From positions 62,001-126,000 of the forward strand of contig CAZDCK010000004.1 in the NCBI GenBank assembly GCA_964503965.1: a DNA stretch of 64,000 nt, written 5' to 3'. Below, piece after piece: positions 18,588-25,877 of the stretch (position 1 is the stretch's first letter; every line of letters starts with the position of its first letter). Source of the stretch: Eutrophocola sp964503965 (GTDB lineage Bacteria; Pseudomonadota; Gammaproteobacteria; Pseudomonadales; Pseudohongiellaceae). The notes under the pieces were generated by a model that did not search any database, was not told where the DNA came from, and worked only from the letters and a program-made list of their open reading frames with translations. The position numbers were made by a program, and so were the translations under genes.

Positions 18588-18618
18588 AAAGCCCCCGGAT
18601 GTGAGTGCCGAGGGCTTT
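18588..18618 (-). terminator. Terminator of CEMIP-like gene 2
   Basis: On the minus strand AAAGCCCTCGG and CCGGGGGCTTT form an 11-bp stem with one G-T pair around a 9-base loop, followed by a T7 run. It starts 23 bases after the stop codon at 18641. A decayed version of the same terminator follows the CEMIP remnant at 58425-58453. Confidence 0.88.
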
Positions 18619-18640
18619 GTTCAGATCGCGAAAAAGGATC

Positions 18641-21271
18641 TTATCGGCTGACCGTTATACTGGCCTGCAGATCCGTTGGACGGATGACCTCCATGGCCGG
18701 AGGCGCGGCCACCAGCTTGACCCACATGTTATCGCCATCCCTGAACCAGGAGGTCTCTTTCGCCTGACGCAAGGCGTCTATGCTGCGCTGTTTCATTCCG
18801 GAGGCTGCATTGGTGAAACCAGGTAGTTCAAACATGACCCATGATCCTTCATCCATTTCTGCCAGGCCAAGAGTGACTTCCTCCCTTTCAGTTTTGACCT
18901 CGATCTCGGTGCCGGCCTTCACCGTACTCAGGTCACCGCTGATCTTGAATTCCTTGCCATTGCGAAAAAGAGCGATGGGCGGCTGCGGAGCAGGACGGGA
19001 GAACAGCGCGGCACGTTGAGAACGAACAAGTTCAGTGTCCGGCGCATTCGGACTGAGCCCACCGATCAGGGCGAAGCGGGCAGTCCGCGATTCGAGATTC
19101 ACTCCGGCCGGGAATTCTCCCCTGGCGTTGGAGAGATTCAGGCGACCGATATCGCCCGTGCATACAGAAGCGTTCCAGGTGGGATGAATTTCACAGGTAT
19201 CGTCGGTGGCGACGCTGTCATTCTCGCCGTCGTGGAGTATGACCTGGGAGTCGGGAATGCCGGTTACCGAACCGTCCAGGTCCCGGAAGGACAGGGTCCG
19301 ATATTGGTTGCCTCCGCGGTTATCATTGTCGAAGCGGGTATCGTAAGTCGGGAAATAGACTGGCTTGGCATTGACGAATTCTGCCCCCTTGATGGAACTG
19401 TTGGTACTGAGCCCCGCACTCGTGAACAGCAGGAAAGAGAGCGCACCTGTCTTTCTCTGGTCGTTGTCCTGGAAATTCACGAAAGTGGTATTTACCACGT
19501 CATCGCGGTAATCATAGTATTCGTAGCCGCGGATGGGGAAATCGGGAATGGAGGGCTTGGGCAGGCTGCGGCCGTAGGCGATTTCCTCCGGTGTCGTGGG
19601 ATTGCCGATATTATCGGTCTCGCCCACGACCAGTCCGTCAACCAGTCGGGAACTGAACGGCAGGCTGCCGATGTCGCCAGCGGCCTGGGTCATGCCAATG
19701 GCATTGTCAGCGAGAGTCAGGTTGCTGTACACGTAGAGGTCGCCCCGGCCCCAGAGACCGCCATTACGGTTCTTGTAGCTGGTCAAATCCTCGAAGTGCG
19801 TCTCCATCACTTCGCTCTCCAGGTCGGTAGGATCCGACAACGGCTGCAACGGCCAGGAGGCGAGACCGAAGGTGTTGTCTTCGTCGATGTGCCGATCGAT
19901 CATGAACCCGTCGAAATTGGAATGAGCCACGTTACCCCGGAATTCACGCAAGGGCGTACGGCGCGGCCAGGTGTTGAGGCTGTCGTCCGAGCCCATGAAC
20001 GCGCCATTCGGGTGCTCCGGTATGGAAAACCAGAAGCCGGTTGAATCGGAACCGGCGGCCACGTTTTCCACGTAGGTGTTGTCCGGGTTGGTGATCCAGT
20101 ATGAGGCCGCCGTGTTGTCGGAAGGCAGCAGGGTATGCTCGCCGGAAAAACTGATGTCCCTGAGTTCGCGGCGGTTTTCAATAACAAGCTCACCGTTTGC
20201 GGCCAGATTGTTTGGTACGCACTCCAGGGTAGGATGACATTTGGTCTGAATGGCCAGGTTTTTGATGAATTCGTTGCCGGTCTCAATGCCGTCTTCCATG
20301 AAGAAACAGTGGCCCACGGTGTTGTAGGTTACGTTGTTCTCGACACGCAGGTCGTTGGTACCATGTACCGTCACGCAGCGGTTAAAGGTGTCGTGGATGG
20401 CGGAATTCCTGATGTACTGGCCTTGTCCGCCCTCACCGACCAAATGCCAGTGAATCGGGTAGCGAGCCAGCTCCATGTGCTGCCCCATGCGGTTGAGTTC
20501 GACGCCCTCGACGTACATCTTGCTGGTGATCATCGCCATGATGTGGCCGCCGAAATACGACTCGAGTGAATCTTCGGATGACTGTACCTTGATGTTGCGG
20601 GTCAGCAGGCCCACTTCGCCGCGTTCGTCCACGCCGTAGGTGATCTCGCCGAAGTGCATGTATTGCAGGGGTTCATCCAGGGTGATGGTGTTGCCGCTGA
20701 TGGTCGTGATAAAGCGGGTCTCGGCCTGGCGCGGGTTGTAATCCGTTGAAGCGAGGACAATCTGGTCACCTGCCTGCCACTGGCTGGCATCCAGTACTTC
20801 AATAATAGTGGCGCCTGCTTTGGCAGTTGCCGCCAGCTTCGTCCAGGCATTGGTACGGTTTCCGTGCAGGTTCAGGGTGCCGCCCGAGAGCATGATGCCG
20901 CGGTCGCCCATACCCATCAGCTGCTCGCCTTCATTGTTGTCGGTGAGCGTGATGGTGGCCTTGTGCTGGTGAGGATTGGCTTCGGTGCCGATCTGCAACT
21001 CACCGAACACCATGATCCACTCGGTGGTCAGTGACAGATCGGATTCGTCCGCAAAGACAAGTTTGCCATTGATGGTCAGCCCGTCAAGGGGCGGTGGGCT
21101 GACGTCCAGTAGCACTTCCCGGTCACTGGCGATGGTCACCCTGTCACCGGCGACCGGGACCTGGCTGTTGGGCCAGGTGGCCGGATCAGACCAGCGCAGG
21201 GACTGCGCCTGTGCCGCGAATGCTGTAAAAACGAGAAATGGCAGAATGGATAAACGGATGGATGTACGCAT
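18641..21271 (-). CDS. Secreted CEMIP/TMEM2-like protein with G8 domain and beta-helix (paralogue 2)
   Basis: 876 residues; signal peptide 1-22, G8 domain about 25-150, right-handed beta-helix after that. Positions of CEMIP-type motifs: ASTDYNPRQAE 174-184, YPIHWH 271-276, CVTVHGT 299-305, GHCFFMEDG 320-328, then TLLPSDN, AAGSDSTGFWF, NVAHSNFDGFM, VVGETDNIGNP, FPIRGYEYYD, DLDGSVTGIPDS. The C-terminal module (EMDEGSWVMFELPGF, DALRQAKETSWF, MWVKLV) ends RPTDLQASITVSR. Very similar throughout to paralogue 3 at 25878-28502. In animals this fold depolymerises hyaluronan; the bacterial substrate is unknown. Long antisense frames across it are shadows of conserved codon usage. Confidence 0.88.
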   Translation of the reverse strand: MRTSIRLSILPFLVFTAFAAQAQSLRWSDPATWPNSQVPVAGDRVTIASDREVLLDVSPPPLDGLTINGKLVFADESDLSLTTEWIMVFGELQIGTEANPHQHKATITLTDNNEGEQLMGMGDRGIMLSGGTLNLHGNRTNAWTKLAATAKAGATIIEVLDASQWQAGDQIVLASTDYNPRQAETRFITTISGNTITLDEPLQYMHFGEITYGVDERGEVGLLTRNIKVQSSEDSLESYFGGHIMAMITSKMYVEGVELNRMGQHMELARYPIHWHLVGEGGQGQYIRNSAIHDTFNRCVTVHGTNDLRVENNVTYNTVGHCFFMEDGIETGNEFIKNLAIQTKCHPTLECVPNNLAANGELVIENRRELRDISFSGEHTLLPSDNTAASYWITNPDNTYVENVAAGSDSTGFWFSIPEHPNGAFMGSDDSLNTWPRRTPLREFRGNVAHSNFDGFMIDRHIDEDNTFGLASWPLQPLSDPTDLESEVMETHFEDLTSYKNRNGGLWGRGDLYVYSNLTLADNAIGMTQAAGDIGSLPFSSRLVDGLVVGETDNIGNPTTPEEIAYGRSLPKPSIPDFPIRGYEYYDYRDDVVNTTFVNFQDNDQRKTGALSFLLFTSAGLSTNSSIKGAEFVNAKPVYFPTYDTRFDNDNRGGNQYRTLSFRDLDGSVTGIPDSQVILHDGENDSVATDDTCEIHPTWNASVCTGDIGRLNLSNARGEFPAGVNLESRTARFALIGGLSPNAPDTELVRSQRAALFSRPAPQPPIALFRNGKEFKISGDLSTVKAGTEIEVKTEREEVTLGLAEMDEGSWVMFELPGFTNAASGMKQRSIDALRQAKETSWFRDGDNMWVKLVAAPPAMEVIRPTDLQASITVSR

Positions 21272-21323
21272 GGAACCGGAATTTCCCTTGATAGTGTGCT
21301 AATTACCCCAGAATGGGCTACAG

Positions 21324-21341
21324 AGAATAGCATGAATTTCC
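21324..21341 (-). promoter_or_regulatory. Conserved upstream element of CEMIP-like gene 2
   Basis: On the minus strand GGAAATTCATGCTATTCT, with an extended -10 shape (TGCTATTCT) 53-58 bases before the start codon. It matches the elements at 4941-4957 and 28557-28576 in sequence and distance. A GGCAAA-type box also recurs just upstream in genes 2 and 3. Confidence 0.55.
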
Positions 21342-21789
21342 GGCAAAAATCATCGACAGAAAGGGATATCGATCTTGCCGACATCAGGGCGATAGTGGCA
21401 CAGATTTGCGAGGCAGTGCATCGCATGGTCGGGGAAAGTACCGGAAGAATAAACGGCCAACACGGGTAGTCCAGCCTGAGTCTAGCCAGACGTTGATGTC
21501 CGGTAACCTGCCGTTGCGCGGTGCTGCTGCCGCCTGAATCCCCGAAACGCCAACGCCTGCCCCCTGAAAATACCCCCTTTTGCATTGTAAATCCGAACGC
21601 CATCCTGCACGTCCTGAGGTTGCATCGTCCGTGATGTTGTTTATCAATCGTTGGGTCCCTGATTTCGGCTCGGCAAAAGAGGTGGTGCACGGTTAGGCGG
21701 TAAGGTGGCGGGCCGGGCTACATAACGGTAGATTCGCTGTCCGATGTTTTGTGCTAGTTTTACGTATGTCGGATACAGGGGGGGCTGAG
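21342..21789. other. Intergenic region, no gene seen
   Basis: About 450 bases between CEMIP-like gene 2 and the GMC dehydrogenase operon. Minus-strand open frames here run into the CEMIP signal-peptide region and show no protein family. The operon promoter must lie near the right end; the ribosome-binding site GGGGGG is at 21779-21784. Confidence 0.4.
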
Positions 21790-22428
21790 ATGACCAAAGA
21801 ACAAAGCAATAATCATCCAGGAAACCACAGGGGGGTTAGTCGCCGGACCTTACTGGGCACGGCTGCTTCTGCGACAACAGCGTCATTGATTCCGCTCACT
21901 TCCTGTACTACGCCCATCCAGCCCTCTGGCCTAGTGATACCCGCTGAAGCCCGCACCATTCTGGAAGCCTTTGTTGACCGCATAGTCCCGGCTGATGATA
22001 ACGGCCCAGGTGCACTTGAGGCAGGGGCCGTGTTCTACATTAATCATTCGCTGGCCAACTGGAATGACCATGAGATGGATAACCTGATCGCCGGACTTTA
22101 CGATCTCACCCGTGCTGCCAGGCGCCGGTATGACCAGGATTTTGCCCTGTTATCCAATGCCAACAAGGATGCCCTGCTCAGGGATATGGAGGATGGCAAA
22201 ATCGATGGCTTTGAGAATGCTGCACCGGTATTCAACCGTCTTCACAGACTGACCCTGGAAGGCGTGTTCAGTGATCCCTATTATGGCGGCAACCAGAACT
22301 ATATCGGCTGGGACCTGATTGGCTATCCCGGTGCCGTCATGTCCAGTACACCGGCCATGCAGCAAATGGGTGGCCGTTTGCCTCCGCTGCACACTTCTGC
22401 CTATGGCAGTGACTATGATGGTGAGTAA
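21790..22428 (+). CDS. Gluconate 2-dehydrogenase subunit 3-like protein (Tat-exported)
   Basis: About 212 residues from the ATG at 21790, chosen over an upstream GTG at 21751 because of the GGGGGG site a few bases before it. A twin-arginine signal (VSRRTLLGTAASATTASLIPLTSC) leads into the small-subunit domain: ILEAFVDRIVPADDNGPGALEAGAVFYIN ... GVFSDPYYGGNQNYIGWDLIGYPG, typical of the gamma subunit of FAD-dependent gluconate/alcohol dehydrogenases. It escorts the flavoprotein subunit encoded 11 bases downstream across the membrane on its Tat signal. A cysteine after the signal (TSC) may be a lipidation site. Confidence 0.88.
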   Translation: MTKEQSNNHPGNHRGVSRRTLLGTAASATTASLIPLTSCTTPIQPSGLVIPAEARTILEAFVDRIVPADDNGPGALEAGAVFYINHSLANWNDHEMDNLIAGLYDLTRAARRRYDQDFALLSNANKDALLRDMEDGKIDGFENAAPVFNRLHRLTLEGVFSDPYYGGNQNYIGWDLIGYPGAVMSSTPAMQQMGGRLPPLHTSAYGSDYDGE

Positions 22429-22439
22429 GGGGGGAGTTT

Positions 22440-24161
22440 ATGGCAGCTAATCTGGGCGAAGTGGATGTAGTGGTTGTTGGCCTGGGTGCCGCCGGCGGTG
22501 TTGCCGTCCTGCCCCTGACCCGTGCCGGACTAAACGTGGTGGGCCTGGAAGCCGGTACCTGGATGAATCCCGGCACCGATTACAAAGCCGATGAAATTCA
22601 CAACAACGTGCGCGCCCTGGTAACCACGGGTAACAAGGTGGCCGGAGAAGTGCCGACTGTGCGCCGGTCGACCGCTGAAACAGCCGTCCAGCAGCCCCGT
22701 CATCCCATGATGAATGCTGTGGGGGGGACCTCCATTCACTACCATGCCCAGAGCTGGCGGCTGAATCCCTGGGATTTCAAGGTGCGCAGTGCCACCCTGG
22801 AACGTTATGGCCCGTCCTATATTCCGGAATACACCACCCTGGAAGACTGGCCGGTCAGTTATGACGATATGGAACCCTTTTATGATCACATCGAATACGA
22901 AGTGGGGGTCAGTGGCCGGGCAGGGAATATCCAGGGACAGATCAATCCCGAGGGTAATATTTTTGAAGGCCCCAGGCGCCGCGATTATCCCATGCCGCCT
23001 CTGCGCTCCTGTGACTTCCTTGACCACATGCTGGAGGCAGGCAGGTCAATAGGCTACAACCCCTACCATGGTCCGGCAGCCATCAATTCGCAGGCTTACG
23101 ACGGCAGGCCGGGCTGTCAGTACCACGGTTATTGCGATCGCGGCGGTTGCCATGTGCGGGCCAAGAATTCCACTGATGTGTCCACCATTCCCAAGGCCCT
23201 TGCCACCGGGAACCTGGAAGTGCGCGACAACTGCAATGTCAGGCGCATTGAATCCGACAATACTGGCAAGGTGACAGGGGTGACCTACCTGCGCGATGGC
23301 CAGGAGTATTTCCAGCCGGCACGGGCGGTCTTGCTCGGCTGTTATACCTACGAAAATATTCGACTTTTGCTGCTGTCCCGGTCTGGCTTTTATCCGGATG
23401 GTCTCGGTAATAACCGCGGCCAGGTCGGACGCCATTATTTCGGCCACTGGGATATCCAGGGCGGTACCCTGGTCTCGGCGCTGTTCCCCTTTGATATCAA
23501 TATCTGGTACGGCGCCATTGCCCAGGGGGTGATGGTGGATGACTGGGCCGATGACAATTTTGATCACAGCGGCATGGGCTTTATCGGCGGTTCAAGCCTG
23601 CATGTCTACACGGAAAAACATCCCATAGGTGCCGCTGCCATGGGCACCTTTGGCAAGGTCCAGCGGCGCTGGGGGTCGGAGTGGAAAGACTTTATCCGGG
23701 TGAATGCCGGGCGAACCCAGACTGCCTATATCCAGACCAATACCTTTCCCTATGAACATACCTGGGCTGATCTTGATCCCAATGTCCGCGATCCTTTTGG
23801 TGATCCTGTTCTCAGGGTAACCAATGGGCCAAAACGCAATGAGCCCATGGCCGCAGCCCATGCGGCAGACAAGATGGAAGCCTGGTTTCGGGAAGCGGGC
23901 GCTTCGGATATTGTGAATACCGGTGGCGGTGTTGGCCCGGCCCTGTCTACCCATGCTCATGGTGGCACGCGTATGGGCAACAGTCCTGTGACCAGTGTAT
24001 GTGATCCCTGGGGTTTTTCATTCGAGGCAAAAAATCTCGGCATCCTTGGTGGTTCAGTCATGCCAACGGCCGGAGCCAGGAACCCGACACAGACCCTGCA
24101 GGCCCTGGCCTGGCGTACTGCGCAGCACCTGGCAGATGACTGGAACGGAATCACGGCCTGA
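22440..24161 (+). CDS. GMC-family FAD dehydrogenase, large subunit
   Basis: 573 residues. N-terminal FAD-binding Rossmann motif VVGLGAAGGVAVLPLTRAGLNVVGLEAG. GMC signature region about 95-110 (NAVGGTSIHYHAQSWRL). C-terminal catalytic pair in STHAHGGTRMG (His) and GARNPTQTL (Asn). It has no signal peptide of its own, consistent with export bound to the Tat subunit at 21790. With the downstream cytochrome it forms a three-subunit periplasmic dehydrogenase of the gluconate/sorbitol/fructose dehydrogenase type. GGGGGAG precedes the ATG. The sugar or alcohol substrate is not predictable. Confidence 0.92.
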   Translation: MAANLGEVDVVVVGLGAAGGVAVLPLTRAGLNVVGLEAGTWMNPGTDYKADEIHNNVRALVTTGNKVAGEVPTVRRSTAETAVQQPRHPMMNAVGGTSIHYHAQSWRLNPWDFKVRSATLERYGPSYIPEYTTLEDWPVSYDDMEPFYDHIEYEVGVSGRAGNIQGQINPEGNIFEGPRRRDYPMPPLRSCDFLDHMLEAGRSIGYNPYHGPAAINSQAYDGRPGCQYHGYCDRGGCHVRAKNSTDVSTIPKALATGNLEVRDNCNVRRIESDNTGKVTGVTYLRDGQEYFQPARAVLLGCYTYENIRLLLLSRSGFYPDGLGNNRGQVGRHYFGHWDIQGGTLVSALFPFDINIWYGAIAQGVMVDDWADDNFDHSGMGFIGGSSLHVYTEKHPIGAAAMGTFGKVQRRWGSEWKDFIRVNAGRTQTAYIQTNTFPYEHTWADLDPNVRDPFGDPVLRVTNGPKRNEPMAAAHAADKMEAWFREAGASDIVNTGGGVGPALSTHAHGGTRMGNSPVTSVCDPWGFSFEAKNLGILGGSVMPTAGARNPTQTLQALAWRTAQHLADDWNGITA

Positions 24162-24463
24162 TGCGTTTATGGTTACTGTGTGTCCTGGCTTGCCTGGCAA
24201 TACCGGTAAACGGGGCGGAGCCTAAACAGGATTATTTTGCGCCGGGTATCGCGTTACCCGATGCCGAGGGCAAGGCCCTGATATTGAGAGCCTGTACTGG
24301 TTGCCATACCCTTGAAGGCGTTCCGGCCTACAAGAAATACTGGGGTTACGAGCGCTGGCTGCCCATGGTGGAGAACATGATAGAACACGGGGCGAAGCTC
24401 GACGACAATGAGAAGGTCATTGTCACCAGATACCTGTCGAGGTATTTCGGGACGGATGAATGA
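24161..24463 (+). CDS. Small exported c-type cytochrome
   Basis: 100 residues, signal peptide 1-19, one heme motif CTGCH (about 45-49) followed by TLEGVPAYKKYWGYERWLPMVENMIEHGA, a pattern seen in small cytochrome c partners of dehydrogenases. The start ATG shares one base with the stop of the GMC gene (TGATG), so translation is coupled. It probably accepts electrons from the flavoprotein and passes them to the respiratory chain. It is much smaller than the tri-heme subunit of classical gluconate dehydrogenases. Confidence 0.85.
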   Translation: MRLWLLCVLACLAIPVNGAEPKQDYFAPGIALPDAEGKALILRACTGCHTLEGVPAYKKYWGYERWLPMVENMIEHGAKLDDNEKVIVTRYLSRYFGTDE

Positions 24464-24553
24464 CGAGGCAAAAGGCAAGAGACAAGAGGCACACAAAGAG
24501 GTAGGTCGGATAAGCCAGGTAGTGGCGCCATCTGACGGCTTCGATGGGGTTTT

Positions 24554-24611
24554 CGATAAAAGAATAAAAGAATAAAAGGATAAAAGGATCAAAGGATAAT
24601 AGGATAATAGG
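24554..24611 (+). repeat. Purine-rich short tandem repeat
   Basis: An imperfect run of 8-9 base units (AGAATAAA/AGGATAAA and variants) spans about 58 bases with no pyrimidines except regular Ts. It lies between the cytochrome and beta-propeller genes. Possible slippage region or spacer; no function seen. Confidence 0.6.
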
Positions 24612-24696
24612 GAGTCGGGTTGATTAGTGGATTGTTTACACCCCGGTGATTGGCCTGGAATGTGATTGTGTTGAAACTGCTTGAGGAGTCGGCGAG

Positions 24697-25725
24697 ATGA
24701 AACGGATACTGATGGTTAGCTTGTGGCTGGTTGGCATGCCTGTGCTGGCGCAACAGGCGGTGATTGTGCAGACCAATTCTCGGGATGAGGTGGTGCATCT
24801 GATAGATCCTGCCACGCAGGAAATTGTGGGTGAGATTGAAGGTATTCCGGTCAACCATGGTGCCGCTGCAGCGCCGGATGGGAGTGAGCTTTACTTTTCC
24901 AGCGAGGCGAAACTCACCCTGGATGTGGTCAATGCCAGATCCCTGGAGATCGAGGCTGAAATTCCTCTTAGCGGCAGGCCGAACAATATTTCCATTGGCA
25001 AGGATGGGCGTTATGTCTACGTGGGCATCATGGAGCAGCCTGGTGGTATCGATGTCATCGATACGCAACGTCGGGAAAACGTTCACCATATTGATACCGG
25101 ATCCCGTGTCCATAATACCTATGTGACACCCGATGGCAGTCATGTCGTGGCGGGCACCTTTGGCAGCACCGAAGGGAACCTGGATGTGTTCAGTACCGAG
25201 ACATGGGAACGTGCTTTCCAGATTTACCCGCCTGCCTCCAGTGATGCCATGGAAGGTATTCGGCCCATGGCCTTCGATACACATCCTGATGGCTCAACCC
25301 GCAACATGTATGTGCAGATTTCCAACCTGCATGGTTTTGCGGTTGTCGACTTTGACACGCGCGTGGAAATAGGCCGGTTTATTTTGCCGTCAGTGCCTGA
25401 AGAGCAGATGGACCCGCCACCCTACAATTCAGCACCGGCTCACGGGATCGGCGTGGCACCAAACCAGGAAACCATCTGGATCTGCAGTCGCTGGAATGGC
25501 ACCGTGTATGCCTATTCACTACCTGACATGGCGTTCCTGGGTGGCGTCAAGGTGGGCAGTCATCCGGACTGGATCACCTTCAGTCCTGACAGCAAATATG
25601 CCTATGCTGCCAATGGTGCGAGCAACGATGTGTCCGTCATCGATATTGAAAATCTGGAAGAGGTGGAAAGAATCCAGGTGGGTTCAGCCCCCAAACGCAA
25701 CATCACGGCGATCCTGCACAGGTAA
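24697..25725 (+). CDS. Exported YVTN/NHL-type beta-propeller protein
   Basis: 342 residues, signal peptide 1-18 (PVLAQ). Repeating propeller blades of the YncE/YVTN kind: DEVVHLIDPATQEIVGEIEG, SLEIEAEIPLSGRPNNISIGKDGRYVYVG, GIDVIDTQRRENVHHIDTG, SPDSKYAYAANGASNDVSVIDIENLEEVERI. Related proteins accompany periplasmic dehydrogenases. It follows the GMC operon by 233 bases, so it may have its own promoter. Ligand or partner unknown. Confidence 0.85.
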   Translation: MKRILMVSLWLVGMPVLAQQAVIVQTNSRDEVVHLIDPATQEIVGEIEGIPVNHGAAAAPDGSELYFSSEAKLTLDVVNARSLEIEAEIPLSGRPNNISIGKDGRYVYVGIMEQPGGIDVIDTQRRENVHHIDTGSRVHNTYVTPDGSHVVAGTFGSTEGNLDVFSTETWERAFQIYPPASSDAMEGIRPMAFDTHPDGSTRNMYVQISNLHGFAVVDFDTRVEIGRFILPSVPEEQMDPPPYNSAPAHGIGVAPNQETIWICSRWNGTVYAYSLPDMAFLGGVKVGSHPDWITFSPDSKYAYAANGASNDVSVIDIENLEEVERIQVGSAPKRNITAILHR

Positions 25726-25877
25726 CTGGTTGAGCAATTTATTTTGAAAAGAGGGGTAATGGCATTCTTGCCAATCTATCGTACTCCCAGTACAGACCTG
25801 CGGCCAGGATTGCGGGCAGGAATCGGACCCTGACACCTGCTATGGCATTATTCATGGCTTGAACACCGAGCTGTTTC

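Noticed and set aside
19016..20044. 342-codon plus-strand frame
   Set aside because: It is the antisense shadow of CEMIP-like gene 2; the sense protein has clear domains and a signal peptide, while the antisense product has no family pattern.
21136..21690. 184-codon minus-strand frame upstream of CEMIP-like gene 2
   Set aside because: Overlaps the G8 region out of frame and shows no recognisable protein; no start signal.
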